The notes beneath the pieces are model-generated. The model did not search any database. It was not told the origin of the DNA and saw nothing but the letters and a program-made list of their open reading frames with translations. A program made the translations under genes and the position numbers. DNA of 64,000 nt from contig CAKSPU010000002.1 of assembly GCA_934486875.1 (NCBI GenBank), positions 30,345 to 94,344 on the forward strand, written 5' to 3'. Source of the stretch: an uncultured Oscillospiraceae bacterium. Its GTDB lineage: Bacteria > Bacillota > Clostridia > Oscillospirales > Ruminococcaceae. Shown piece after piece: positions 44,936 through 53,757 of this stretch. How positions within the stretch are numbered: position 1 is the first letter of the stretch; each line of letters begins with the position of its first letter.

Positions 44936-45447
44936 TCCGACCCCTCACTTTCATCGGCAAAGCTCACGGAATATGGGGAGTAGTAAACCGCTGACTGCTC
45001 CACTCTGCCGCCCTCCCACACAAGGCTTATGTCCGAGGTTATGAGCTGTCCGTAGATAAGTCCATTGCCCTTGCATTCCTCAACGCTTTCGGTGATATAT
45101 ACCGCCGCCGTGCCGTTGTCGGGGGAATATGCGAAAAGCCCGTCACAGGGTATCACAAAGGACATACTGTCCTCATTTGCCTTTGCGGCATCATTGCCGA
45201 AAAGCTCCTCCGTCGCAAGCTCGGTGCTGCCCGAAGCGGAAAACAGCTCGCACCAGGATTCCGCACACGCCACCGCAGCGGCATATGTCCGCTCATTGTC
45301 CGCTCTCTGCGCCGCTGCGGCAAGGGTGCGGAGAACAGCGCAGCAGCAAAGCGCAAACACGGGGAGGATTATGGCAGTCTCAATAAAAAAGGGATTTATC
45401 CGTATAGCTCCGTTGGATCGGGGAGCGCCGAAAACCGAACGTCTCAA
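44932..45447 (-). CDS. TadE-like/pseudopilin membrane protein
   Basis: 171 residues. After a short basic start comes INPFFIETAIILPVFALCCCAVLRTLAAA, a hydrophobic helix with the Glu and Leu-Pro pattern of TadE-type or pilin-like proteins. The rest is an outer domain with two cysteines and a tyrosine-rich end. Start and stop overlap both neighbours by ATGA, so the three membrane genes are translated together. Confidence 0.6.
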   Translation of the reverse strand: MRRSVFGAPRSNGAIRINPFFIETAIILPVFALCCCAVLRTLAAAAQRADNERTYAAAVACAESWCELFSASGSTELATEELFGNDAAKANEDSMSFVIPCDGLFAYSPDNGTAAVYITESVEECKGNGLIYGQLITSDISLVWEGGRVEQSAVYYSPYSVSFADESEGSE

Positions 45448-45941
45448 GGGTATATCACCCCTTCGGAAATGTAAAATTCAGGCTCTGACGATGGCTGTGC
45501 GAAAACGGTCATTTCCTGCCCCGAATCGGAGCAGGCGGTTATCTTCACGGTGCCTGCACCCGAGCTGCATATATATACGCTGTCGGCGGAAAATATGCTC
45601 TCACCGAGAGATTCGCCGCTGCCGTCCCTGACAACGGCTTCCCACAGGCTTCCGCTGCGCAGGGTGATAACATCGTCATATTCGTCATTTCGGGATATTA
45701 TTATCCTGTCGAGGAGACCGTTTTCGGCAGTGTAAATGCTGATATCCCCTTCGGCGCTTCTCAGATGATTTGCGGCAAAGCGTGCCGCTCCGAGACATTC
45801 CGAGGAGTTTTCATAAGCCGCCCTTATCCTCTTGAAGCAGCTTACCGCCGTCCACATAAGAGCAAAGGAGGTCACGGCAAATACGGTCATAAGTATAAGG
45901 CTGTCAAGGCGTATCTTAACGGCTTTTGGCTTATTATCCAT
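45444..45941 (-). CDS. DUF4860-like pilin-type membrane protein
   Basis: 165 residues with one membrane helix (LDSLILMTVFAVTSFALMWTAVSCF, about 13-37), then AARFAANHLRSAEGDISIYTAENGLLDRIIISR, a pattern seen in pilin-like DUF4860 proteins of Firmicutes. GGAGG ribosome site. First of the group of four genes ending in pilT; 33 bp after pheA. Confidence 0.6.
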   Translation of the reverse strand: MDNKPKAVKIRLDSLILMTVFAVTSFALMWTAVSCFKRIRAAYENSSECLGAARFAANHLRSAEGDISIYTAENGLLDRIIISRNDEYDDVITLRSGSLWEAVVRDGSGESLGESIFSADSVYICSSGAGTVKITACSDSGQEMTVFAQPSSEPEFYISEGVIYP

Positions 45942-45974
45942 ATTTTCGCACCTCCTCGGAGAGTTTTTATTGCA

Positions 45975-47096
45975 TCAGTACGTTTCCGTAAAATTGCCAA
46001 GGAACTTGAAATAACCCATACCCATTTTCAGGTCATCAAGGAAAGCGGCGACCTTGCGGTTGGTGTATGAGCCGTCGAAGTCAAGGAAGATGACCGCTTC
46101 AAAATCCTTGCCCGCAACGGTTTTGTTCACGATCTTTTTCAGGTTGAGACCATATACCGCAAATTTGGTAAGTATTCTGTAAAGTCCTCCGGGGGTATGG
46201 GGAACGGAGAAGGAAACGGAGATAGTGTTTGCGTTCTCGGGAGCGGCAAAGTGCTTCGAGAAGCAGATAAATCTTGTGTAATTGGGATATGCGTCCGCAG
46301 CGTGCTCCTCAACTATTTTCAGCCCGTTCATCTCGGCGCAGGACCTGGAGCATATGCAGCCGATAGTGTTGTCAGGGCTGTTTTTCACCATTTCAGCCGC
46401 AAGGGCGGTGTTGGCGTAATCCATAGGTTCAAGTCCGTTCTTGCTGAGATATGCGGAGCACTGGGCAAGCGCCTCACGCTTTGAAAATACCTTCCGTACA
46501 TCGGCAGGGTCGGTTTCGGGCTTCACCGCAAAGCAGTGGGTTATCTCCACACGGATAATGTTGTTTATGTAAAAATCGTGGCTTGCCATAAGGTCATAGG
46601 TCTCCGCAATGGAGCCTACGGTGGAGTTTTCAAGGGGGAGAATGCCGAAATCCGCTCTGCCACGCTCAACTAAGTCAACAACGTCCTTGAAGCCCGAAAC
46701 GAAGCGGATAGGCTTGTCCTTGCCGAAAAGCTTAACGCAGGCAGCCTCGGCATATGCCCCCGATGTTCCCTGGCAGGCAATGACCTGCGCCCTTTCGGGA
46801 CAGAAAAGCTCGGGCTTTTCGTAAATTTTTCCCCAGGTGTTCACCTCTGCCTGAACACACTTGCTTATGTCCATAATTTCCGTGAACATAACCGCCGCAG
46901 GGTCTGCCATATGCTCTGGGGAAGCGGCTCTGATATTTTCTATCACCTGCTGCTCTCTGCCCTCCTGCAAAATGGGGAGACCGTGCTCTTTTTTGTAAAG
47001 AGCAATGCTTTTGCAGACCTCCATTCTTTTGAGGAAGAGCTGGAGCATCTGTCCGTCAATGTCGTTTATTTCTTTTCTCAGGTCATCAAGATTCAT
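45975..47096 (-). CDS. pheA: Bifunctional chorismate mutase/prephenate dehydratase
   Basis: 373 residues. The N-terminal AroQ-type chorismate mutase (1-90; LRKEINDIDGQMLQLFLKRMEVCKSIALYKKEHG) is followed by prephenate dehydratase (about 108-285; ACQGTSGAYAEAA, FGILPLENSTVGSI, NYTRFICFSK) and an ACT domain (about 290-373; HTPGGLYRILTKFAVYGLNLKKIV) that gives phenylalanine feedback. The catalytic Thr-Arg-Phe is intact. It makes phenylpyruvate for phenylalanine. Located between the topoisomerase-like gene and the pilus-like genes on the same strand. Confidence 0.95.
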   Translation of the reverse strand: MNLDDLRKEINDIDGQMLQLFLKRMEVCKSIALYKKEHGLPILQEGREQQVIENIRAASPEHMADPAAVMFTEIMDISKCVQAEVNTWGKIYEKPELFCPERAQVIACQGTSGAYAEAACVKLFGKDKPIRFVSGFKDVVDLVERGRADFGILPLENSTVGSIAETYDLMASHDFYINNIIRVEITHCFAVKPETDPADVRKVFSKREALAQCSAYLSKNGLEPMDYANTALAAEMVKNSPDNTIGCICSRSCAEMNGLKIVEEHAADAYPNYTRFICFSKHFAAPENANTISVSFSVPHTPGGLYRILTKFAVYGLNLKKIVNKTVAGKDFEAVIFLDFDGSYTNRKVAAFLDDLKMGMGYFKFLGNFTETY

Positions 47097-47142
47097 TATA
47101 AATTTCCTTTCGGTTTATGCTGCATAAATTGCGGTTTGAAGT

Positions 47143-49119
47143 TCAGCTTATATCCGCAAGCTCAAGATAAGCGCTGCCGTTTTCGGAGATGTAGTCCTTG
47201 CGTCCGTCAAGGTCATTTCCGAGGAGCAGGTCGAACATTTTGGAGGTAGCCTCCGCATCGGCGGGGGTTATTTTGATAAGCCGTCTTGTTTCGGGGTTCA
47301 TAGTGGTGAGTGACATCATTTCGGGGTCATTCTCACCGAGACCTTTCGAGCGGTCGAGCTTGTATTTTTCATCGCCTATCTTTGCCAGTATCTCGGTCTT
47401 TTCCTTTTCGTCATAAGCAAAATAGGTCATCTTTTTTGTGGTTATCTCAAACAGGGGAGATTCGGCGATATAAACGCAGCCCTGCTCGATAAGGGTGGGG
47501 GTGAGACGGTAGAGCATCGTGAGCACAAGAGTTCTTATCTGAAATCCGTCCACATCGGCATCGGTACAGATAATGACCTTGTTCCAGCGGAAATTGTCCA
47601 TAGAAAAGCTGGAAAGCTCCTTGTTTGCCTTTGATTTTACCTCAACACCGCAGCCCAGCACTTTTATAAGGTCGGTTATGATATCGTTTTTGAATATCTT
47701 TTCGTAATCCGCCTTAAGGCAGTTGAGTATCTTTCCACGAATGGGGATAATTGCCTGAAATTCCGCATTTCTTGCGGTCTTGCAGGAGCCGAGAGCCGAG
47801 TCACCCTCAACGATGTAGACCTCACGGCGTGACTTGTCCCTTGTTCGGCAGTCAACAAATTTTTCGACCATATTAGCAAGGTCTATCTGTTTTGTAAGGC
47901 TGTTTTTGGTGTTCGCCCTTATCCTGTCCGCAGATTCTCTCGCACGCTTGTTTATAAGTATCTGATCTGCAATTTTGTTGGCATCGTCGGGATTTTCGAT
48001 GAAATAGACCTCCAGCTGATGCTTTAAGAAGTCCACCATATTTTCATAGATAGACTTGTTGTTTATCGCCTTTTTGGTCTGGTTCTCGTATGATGTGTAT
48101 GTGGAAAAGGTGGAGGATATGAGCACAAGGCTGTCAGCGATATCATCGTCCTTAACGGACTTTTCGTTCTTCTGATACTTGTTTGCGGTCTTGATGTAAT
48201 TGTCGATAGATGAGCGGAATGCCTGCCTTACGGCTTTCTGAGGGGTTCCGTCATATTCAAGGAAGCTTGAATTGTGGTAATATTCCTGAAAGCTTACGGT
48301 TTTGGAGAATGTGAATGCGCAGGAGAGCTTCATCTTGTATTCGGGTCTGTCCGCAGCGTCACGTCCCTTTCTCTCACAGGAGCAGAATTGGAGTGCCGTG
48401 AGGTTTTCCTCGCCTACGATCTCCTTAAGATAGTCGGTGATGCCGTTTTCGTAGTAATATTCCTTCTCGTCAAAGCCCCCTGTTTCCTTTTCGATACGGA
48501 GTATAAAGGTGACCCTGGGGTTTACCACCGCCTGTTTTTTGAGCACAGACTCAAAATAATCCGCAGGGATATTTATATCCGTGAAAACCTCGGAATCGGG
48601 CTTCCAGCGGGTCTTTGTTCCTGTTTTTCTGGACTTTGACGGTTCCTTGGAAAGACCGCCCACGTTTTCGCCCTTTTCAAAATGGAGGTTGTATTTGTAT
48701 CCGTCACGGAGTACCTCAACGTCCATATATTCCGAAGCATACTGCGTTGCACAGGCACCCAGACCGTTGAGACCCAGTGAAAATTCATAGTCGTTGTTGT
48801 CATATTTGCCGCCTGCGTAAAGCTCGCAGTAAACAAGCTCCCAGTTCCAGCGCTGCTCGGAGTTGTTGAAGTCAACGGGGCAGCCACGTCCGAAGTCCTC
48901 GACTTCAACAGAGTGGTCAAGGTAGCTTGTGACGATGATCTTATCGCCGTGACCGTCACGGGCTTCATCTATGGAGTTTGAGACTATCTCAAAGACCGAG
49001 TGCTTGCAGCCTTCAAGGTCATCGGAGCCGAAAATTACCGCAGGGCGCTTTCTTACTCTGTCCGCACCCTTTAATATGCTTATGCTTTCGTTATCGTAAT
49101 CTTTTTTCTTTGCGCTCAT
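47143..49119 (-). CDS. Divergent type IIA topoisomerase B subunit (GyrB/ParE-like)
   Basis: 658 residues with a GHKL ATPase domain (VSNSIDEARDG, GRGCPVDFN for the usual GRGIP, GLNGLGA for GLHGVGA), a transducer domain and a TOPRIM region (EGDSALGSCKTARN for EGDSAGG, PIRGKILN, TDADVDGFQIRT for DADVDGAHIRT). All the catalytic acids are present, so it should be active with an A subunit, but none is adjacent. It is too divergent to be the housekeeping GyrB and is probably a second, lineage-specific topoisomerase. The name ParE is possible but not assured. Confidence 0.8.
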   Translation of the reverse strand: MSAKKKDYDNESISILKGADRVRKRPAVIFGSDDLEGCKHSVFEIVSNSIDEARDGHGDKIIVTSYLDHSVEVEDFGRGCPVDFNNSEQRWNWELVYCELYAGGKYDNNDYEFSLGLNGLGACATQYASEYMDVEVLRDGYKYNLHFEKGENVGGLSKEPSKSRKTGTKTRWKPDSEVFTDINIPADYFESVLKKQAVVNPRVTFILRIEKETGGFDEKEYYYENGITDYLKEIVGEENLTALQFCSCERKGRDAADRPEYKMKLSCAFTFSKTVSFQEYYHNSSFLEYDGTPQKAVRQAFRSSIDNYIKTANKYQKNEKSVKDDDIADSLVLISSTFSTYTSYENQTKKAINNKSIYENMVDFLKHQLEVYFIENPDDANKIADQILINKRARESADRIRANTKNSLTKQIDLANMVEKFVDCRTRDKSRREVYIVEGDSALGSCKTARNAEFQAIIPIRGKILNCLKADYEKIFKNDIITDLIKVLGCGVEVKSKANKELSSFSMDNFRWNKVIICTDADVDGFQIRTLVLTMLYRLTPTLIEQGCVYIAESPLFEITTKKMTYFAYDEKEKTEILAKIGDEKYKLDRSKGLGENDPEMMSLTTMNPETRRLIKITPADAEATSKMFDLLLGNDLDGRKDYISENGSAYLELADIS

Positions 49120-49149
49120 TTTGCTGTGATTTTTCCTTTCAGTTGTTGA

Positions 49150-49635
49150 TTATTGTATCTGAACGATATTTACTTCATTCCCGTGCTCTCTGATGAGCCT
49201 TACAAGGTCATCTGCTTCCAGCCACAGGGTAGCGGTGTTGTCATTTGGGTGAACGCCTATCATATTTCCCTCAAACTCAGCGTCAAGGAAGAATATGACA
49301 CAGTGCAGCGGGTCATTCAAAAGCCCCAGGGGTGTCACCGAGCCGGGAGTCAGGGACATATATTCCATAAGGTCGGCTTCGGACGCAAAGGAGAGATTTC
49401 TGAGCCCGTGCTGCTTCCGAAATTCCTTAAGGTCAACACGCTTTTCGCCCCTTACCGTGATAAGGTAATAGTTTCGCTTTTTGTCATCTCTCACAAGGAG
49501 ATTTTTTGCCTCCCATTCGGGGTGGGGGAGGTTTATTCCGCTAAGCTCGTCCATATTGAAAACAGCCTTGTGTTCAGCCTTTTCATAGGGAATGCCCTTG
49601 GCGGTGAGATACCCGTATATTTCGTTTTTATCCAT
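49150..49635 (-). CDS. Prolyl-tRNA editing protein ProX/YbaK family
   Basis: A 161-residue deacylase that clears mischarged Ala- or Cys-tRNA-Pro. Motifs: KAEHKAVFNMDE, KNLLVRDDKKRNYYLITVRGEKRVDLKEF with the catalytic Lys, SFASEADLMEYMSLTPGSVTPLGLLND and VGVHPNDNTATLWL. It stands alone, as ProX/PrdX proteins do. Same strand as, and 31 bp before, the topoisomerase-like gene. Confidence 0.92.
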   Translation of the reverse strand: MDKNEIYGYLTAKGIPYEKAEHKAVFNMDELSGINLPHPEWEAKNLLVRDDKKRNYYLITVRGEKRVDLKEFRKQHGLRNLSFASEADLMEYMSLTPGSVTPLGLLNDPLHCVIFFLDAEFEGNMIGVHPNDNTATLWLEADDLVRLIREHGNEVNIVQIQ

Positions 49636-49659
49636 AAGACCCGTCCCCTAAAGATTTTA

Positions 49660-49983
49660 TCACTTTACATTTGCAATATTTTTCTCTCTGTAATCGAGGA
49701 TATATTTGCAGCCTGCAAAGACAGCTCCGAAGAATATCACAGGTTTCCAGTCCACCTTTGAACGGCGGGAGCTTACATATACCGCAGAGGGCTTGTCACC
49801 CGAGCCGATAGTGTAAAGCGCCGCAGGTATGCCGTTTTCCACCACTATCTTTGTGGGGCGGGCATTGACCACAGCCTTAAGCACAACTTCACTCAGGAAT
49901 GAAGAAATGCAGGCAGCTGCGGCAGTTTTGCCCACAAGCTCTATTACCTCTCTGAGAGTCTGTTCATCAACATAATAGCTCAT
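49660..49983 (-). CDS. Hypothetical protein
   Basis: 107 residues, not recognised. A short hydrophobic segment at about 80-93 (PVIFFGAVFAGCKYIL) near the C-terminus may insert in the membrane. The N-terminus is helical and the middle strand-rich (TKIVVENGIPAALYTIGSGDKPSAVYV). It lies 24 bp before the prolyl-tRNA editing gene and 13 bp after the TadA-GNAT gene, so it is probably in the same transcript. Confidence 0.6.
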   Translation of the reverse strand: MSYYVDEQTLREVIELVGKTAAAACISSFLSEVVLKAVVNARPTKIVVENGIPAALYTIGSGDKPSAVYVSSRRSKVDWKPVIFFGAVFAGCKYILDYREKNIANVK

Positions 49984-49996
49984 TACTTTTCCTCCC

Positions 49997-50965
49997 TTAG
50001 ATCAAGTTTAGATCAAGTTCCATAAAATAATCGTCCATAACAAAGCCGTTTCCGATGTCGGTAACACCGTCGCCTGTTGTCACAAAGCCCATAGCCCTGT
50101 AAGCGGCAATGGTGGTGTCATTATACTTGTTCACCGTGAGCCATATTGCCCTGAGACCTCTCTCACGGGCAATGTCCGTAAGCTGCTCCAGAGCCTTTCG
50201 GGCATATTTCTTTCCTCGCTCTTCCTTTTTCAGATAAAGCTTTGATAGAAAAAGCCTGTCTCCGTCGGGCTTTATGGCAGTGTAACCAACGTCATTTCCG
50301 CCCTTTTTGATGAAATAATATTCATATCCCTCTTTGAGATTTTCCTTTTCAGCCTCAAAGGAGCAGAACTTTTCCACCATAAAATCTATCTGTCCGGAAG
50401 AGAGTATTTTTGGAAAATACTCGTGCCATATGCTGTCCGCAAGATCCGCAACTCTTTTCAGCTGATCCTCCGTTTCGGCTTTGACAAGCTTTATTCCTTC
50501 CATTCTTTCATTCCTCATTTTCTTAAAAAATATTTTAAGCACCTGTGCGCATTCGTTTTCCATATATCCGCCTGTGATACCGGGACGGTGATTGTAGGGC
50601 AGACGGGAAAGGTCTGTCACAGAACCTAAGGAGCCTGCCTTTTTGTCATATGCACCGTATATCACCCTGTCGATGCGGGAGTTTATTATCCCGCCCGTAC
50701 ACATAGGGCAGGGCTCAAGGGTAACGTACATATCGCAGCCCGAGAGCCGCCAGCCGCCAAGATACCCTGCGGCATTCTGTATGGCTTCAAGCTCGGCGTG
50801 AGCCAGAGGACTGCGGCTTTTTTCACGCCTGTTGCGACCCTCGCCCACTATCCTGCCGTCGCTTTTGCGGACGACCACAGCGCCCACGGGGACTTCCCCC
50901 TCAGCCGCCGCCGCACCAGCAAGCTGCAAGGCTCTTTTCATATAAATATCGTCCGTCACAGCCAT
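49997..50965 (-). CDS. tadA: tRNA adenosine deaminase fused to a GNAT acetyltransferase
   Basis: A 322-residue fusion. Residues 1 to about 150 are TadA, which makes inosine at the wobble base of tRNA-Arg(ACG): zinc and catalytic residues HAE at 56-58 and PCPMC at 85-89. Residues from about 158 on are a complete GNAT domain (LSKLYLKKEERGKKYARKALEQLTDIARERGLRAIWLTVNKYN). The ATG at 50965 has a GGAG site and overlaps the upstream gene by 10 bp; a longer frame to 51037 has no support. The fusion is continuous with no stop or frameshift at the junction. Confidence 0.9.
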   Translation of the reverse strand: MAVTDDIYMKRALQLAGAAAAEGEVPVGAVVVRKSDGRIVGEGRNRREKSRSPLAHAELEAIQNAAGYLGGWRLSGCDMYVTLEPCPMCTGGIINSRIDRVIYGAYDKKAGSLGSVTDLSRLPYNHRPGITGGYMENECAQVLKIFFKKMRNERMEGIKLVKAETEDQLKRVADLADSIWHEYFPKILSSGQIDFMVEKFCSFEAEKENLKEGYEYYFIKKGGNDVGYTAIKPDGDRLFLSKLYLKKEERGKKYARKALEQLTDIARERGLRAIWLTVNKYNDTTIAAYRAMGFVTTGDGVTDIGNGFVMDDYFMELDLNLI

Positions 50966-52104
50966 TTTGTCTCCAGTATCATCAGAGTAAGCGAAAGGCT
51001 TATCCACATAAGCACCGAAGCGTTTGTGAGACAGCACATAATGCGTTCGTGGGTGTCAAGGTACATTTTGTAAAGGGGCAGGCTTATCTTGTTGCTGTGC
51101 TTTCCGATGAACATTGCCACGGCGATAAAGCCTACGGTGATGTAAATGAGCAGAAGCGTCACGGTTATAGTCATATACATTCCCTCGGGGGGCTGAGAGC
51201 AGCGTATCACCGTGAGAAAATACACCGTTGAGCTTATGAGGATACGCATAATGAAGCCCGATGCCAGCGAGCCCGTGCGGACTACGAAAAAGCCTATCAC
51301 CAGCATTACGGTGAATGAAAACAGGAACGAATGATAATTTCCCGTGGTCGCAGCGGCAATGATGCTTGTGAGTACCAGGGCGTAGCCGTCACCGAACTGT
51401 TTTAGTATCTGCAAAATTATTCCGTGGTGGATTATCTCGCTGATAATGGGTATTATGACCGCCGAAAGCAGTGCGGAAAGGGCAAAGCACAGCTTGTTCC
51501 GTGGTATCCACACGCTGTAATTCGGGTCTATGCCGATAATTGACACAAAGGTGTGCTGGATATTTGAAAGAACGGTGGCTATGCCGAAGGTGAGCATTGC
51601 CATAGGCGCAGCGATGCCGAAAAGAGGCTTGTTGTATATCTTCATCGGCATAAGCAGCTTTCGGGGCATTTTTATTTTTTTGAGAAGATAGAACACGGGC
51701 AGGACACGGGTGATTATCTTCACAAGATAATCCGAAAGCACCGCCGTGTATTCATTTGCGGATATCAGCCGCATAATATAATAGAAAAAGGGTACATCTC
51801 CGAGAGGGGCAACGGTTTTTATCGCCCAGATAAGGAGATTTAATACCGTGTATATGCATAAAAATTTCGCAAGCAGGGAATGTATCTCGACGATAACGGA
51901 GCGTTCCGCCGCCCGGGGCGATTCGGTAATGAAGCCCTCACCGTCACGGTAGGTAAGCTCGTCGGAGTTGTCAAGAAAGTAGAAGCCGTAGTCCTTTTTG
52001 TGTTCAATACGCCATTTGCGGTATATTTCATTGTATTCCTTGTCCTGAAGCTTAAGCGAAGCTATGCGGCTGTCACTGGTGTCTCTTTTTTTGGTAATAG
52101 CCAT
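50956..52104 (-). CDS. CPBP-family membrane protein, degenerate active site
   Basis: 382 residues with a roughly 75-residue cytoplasmic N-terminus and about eight membrane segments. It follows the CPBP (CAAX protease/bacteriocin-processing) layout, but the first motif, normally EExxxRG, reads SEIIHHG at 222-228: the first Glu is Ser and the Arg is His. The second motif (GNYHSFLFSF...VVRTGSL, His258) is intact. It may have altered chemistry or act as a non-proteolytic member. An extended -10 (TGGTATAAT) lies upstream in the 237-bp gap shared with the dCMP deaminase gene. Confidence 0.78.
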   Translation of the reverse strand: MAITKKRDTSDSRIASLKLQDKEYNEIYRKWRIEHKKDYGFYFLDNSDELTYRDGEGFITESPRAAERSVIVEIHSLLAKFLCIYTVLNLLIWAIKTVAPLGDVPFFYYIMRLISANEYTAVLSDYLVKIITRVLPVFYLLKKIKMPRKLLMPMKIYNKPLFGIAAPMAMLTFGIATVLSNIQHTFVSIIGIDPNYSVWIPRNKLCFALSALLSAVIIPIISEIIHHGIILQILKQFGDGYALVLTSIIAAATTGNYHSFLFSFTVMLVIGFFVVRTGSLASGFIMRILISSTVYFLTVIRCSQPPEGMYMTITVTLLLIYITVGFIAVAMFIGKHSNKISLPLYKMYLDTHERIMCCLTNASVLMWISLSLTLMILETKWL

Positions 52105-52264
52105 AAGACAGACTCCTTTCCCTGTTTTTGCGTATGATTAAAAATATTATACCACATATTTCATCTTCTTTTGTGAACTTTTTGTGTACATACCCCGTGA
52201 TATTTTATTGATGTAAAGCTTTCGGACAGCTTTGTGCAGATCATATCATAATACATAAATTCTC

Positions 52265-52293
52265 TTGCATTTTCACGGCGTTTCTGCTATACT
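52265..52293 (+). promoter_or_regulatory. Promoter of the deaminase gene
   Basis: TTGCAT (52265-52270), a 17-bp spacer and TATACT (52288-52293). Confidence 0.72.
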
Positions 52294-52341
52294 TATTATA
52301 TTATAAAAATTATATAAAATCGGAAAGGGGCATACAGCCAG

Positions 52342-52839
52342 ATGAGCACAGTTCAGAGACGGGACAAAATAAATTATTACCTTGACATCGCCGAGACCGT
52401 TCTTGAGCGGGGAACCTGCCTGCGCAGAAATTTCGGAGCGATAATCGTTAAAAATGATGAAATAGTTTCCACGGGATATGTGGGCGCACCCAGAGGCAGA
52501 ATGAACTGCTGCGACCTTGGCTACTGCACAAGGGAAAAGCTCGGTATCCCCAAGGGTCAGAGATACGAGCTATGCCGCAGCGTCCACGCCGAGGCAAACG
52601 CAATTATCTCCGCCGAAAGGAGCGACACCATCGGCTCCACTATCTACCTTGCCTGTCACGATGCAAAAACAGGGGAGCTGTACGGCGATGTTGAGCCCTG
52701 CTCAATGTGCAAGCGCCTTATCATAAACGCAGGCATTGCCACCGTCATTATCCGCAACACCCACGACAAATACACCACCATAAACGTTCAGAGCTGGGTG
52801 GAAAATGACGATTCCATTGAGGGCACTGACGGCTACTGA
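52342..52839 (+). CDS. dCMP deaminase family protein (ComEB-like)
   Basis: A 165-residue zinc-dependent cytidylate deaminase: FGAIIVKNDEIVSTGYVGAPRG, RSVHAEANAI with the zinc His and catalytic Glu, and PCSMCKRLIINAGI with the two zinc cysteines. It would supply dUMP for dTMP synthesis. GGAAAGGGG ribosome site. It stands alone, divergent from the CPBP gene and convergent with the AIM24-like gene. Confidence 0.9.
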   Translation: MSTVQRRDKINYYLDIAETVLERGTCLRRNFGAIIVKNDEIVSTGYVGAPRGRMNCCDLGYCTREKLGIPKGQRYELCRSVHAEANAIISAERSDTIGSTIYLACHDAKTGELYGDVEPCSMCKRLIINAGIATVIIRNTHDKYTTINVQSWVENDDSIEGTDGY

Positions 52840-52907
52840 TAATTTTCTTCGATAAAAAAACCGCCTGCGGAAAGCTCCGGGGCGGTTTTGTAAAGCGTAT
52901 TCGGTTA

Positions 52908-53609
52908 TCAGTTGCCTGTAACGATATAGGGCTGGATAGCGCTTGCAAGAATATTTGCGGGCATTGTCTGGAGCCATATCTTGCCGGGACCTGTTACCTT
53001 TGTGTTGAAGAGACCCTCGCCGCCGAGAAGCATATTTCCAACGCCCTTGACAGTTTCGATGTCCATAGAGCAGGTAGCTTCCATAGCTGCAAGATAGCCT
53101 GTGTCGATGAGCATTGACTGACCGGGAGCAAGGTCATATTCAACGATGCCGCCGTTTATCTCGAGAAATACCATACCCTTGCCTGTAAATCTCTGCATAA
53201 TGAAGCCCTCGCCGCCGAAAAGACCTGCGCCGATCTTCTTCTGGAAGAAAATTTCCATATTAACGCCGACAGTGTTTGCAAGATATGCGGACTTCTGAGC
53301 AACGATGTCACGGGAAGTTGTGTCGAAGCAGATGATGTCGCCGGGGAAAGTGGAAGCAAAAGCAATTTCGCCGGGACCGCCTGCTGCGGAATATGTATTG
53401 CGGAAAATAGACTCGCCTGTTACAGCACTCTTAGCCATTTTTCCGAGAGCGCCGAGGAGACCTGAGCCGCCGCCCGAACCGAGACCTGTCTGCATCTGCA
53501 TTGTGGGTGTCATCCAGGACATTGCGCCCTTCTGGCACTCGATAGCCTCGCCTGCCTGGAGCTTACAGATAAGCACGGGCAGAGGAGCATTTTTTACTTC
53601 ATACTGCAT
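52908..53609 (-). CDS. AIM24/TIGR00266 family protein
   Basis: A 233-residue double beta-helix protein: GEAIECQKGAMSWMTPTMQMQT, a glycine-rich segment (GLGSGGGSGLLGALG), FRNTYSAAGGPGEIAFASTFPGDI, GGEGFIMQRFTGKGMVFLEINGG and LLGGEGLFNTKVTGPGKIWLQTMP. The start at 53609 follows GGAGG. Function unknown. A promoter, TTGACA-17-TATGAT (53688-53660), precedes it. Confidence 0.88.
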   Translation of the reverse strand: MQYEVKNAPLPVLICKLQAGEAIECQKGAMSWMTPTMQMQTGLGSGGGSGLLGALGKMAKSAVTGESIFRNTYSAAGGPGEIAFASTFPGDIICFDTTSRDIVAQKSAYLANTVGVNMEIFFQKKIGAGLFGGEGFIMQRFTGKGMVFLEINGGIVEYDLAPGQSMLIDTGYLAAMEATCSMDIETVKGVGNMLLGGEGLFNTKVTGPGKIWLQTMPANILASAIQPYIVTGN

Positions 53610-53757
53610 AATAATACCTCCATAATTCGATAATATCATAATCGGATTTCTGTAAATTTATCATAACATAAAACATTAAATATGTCAATACGATCTAGCA
53701 AATTCTAATCGGATTTTAAACTGATTTTATCTTTGATAACAGAAAGAAGTGGTCATA

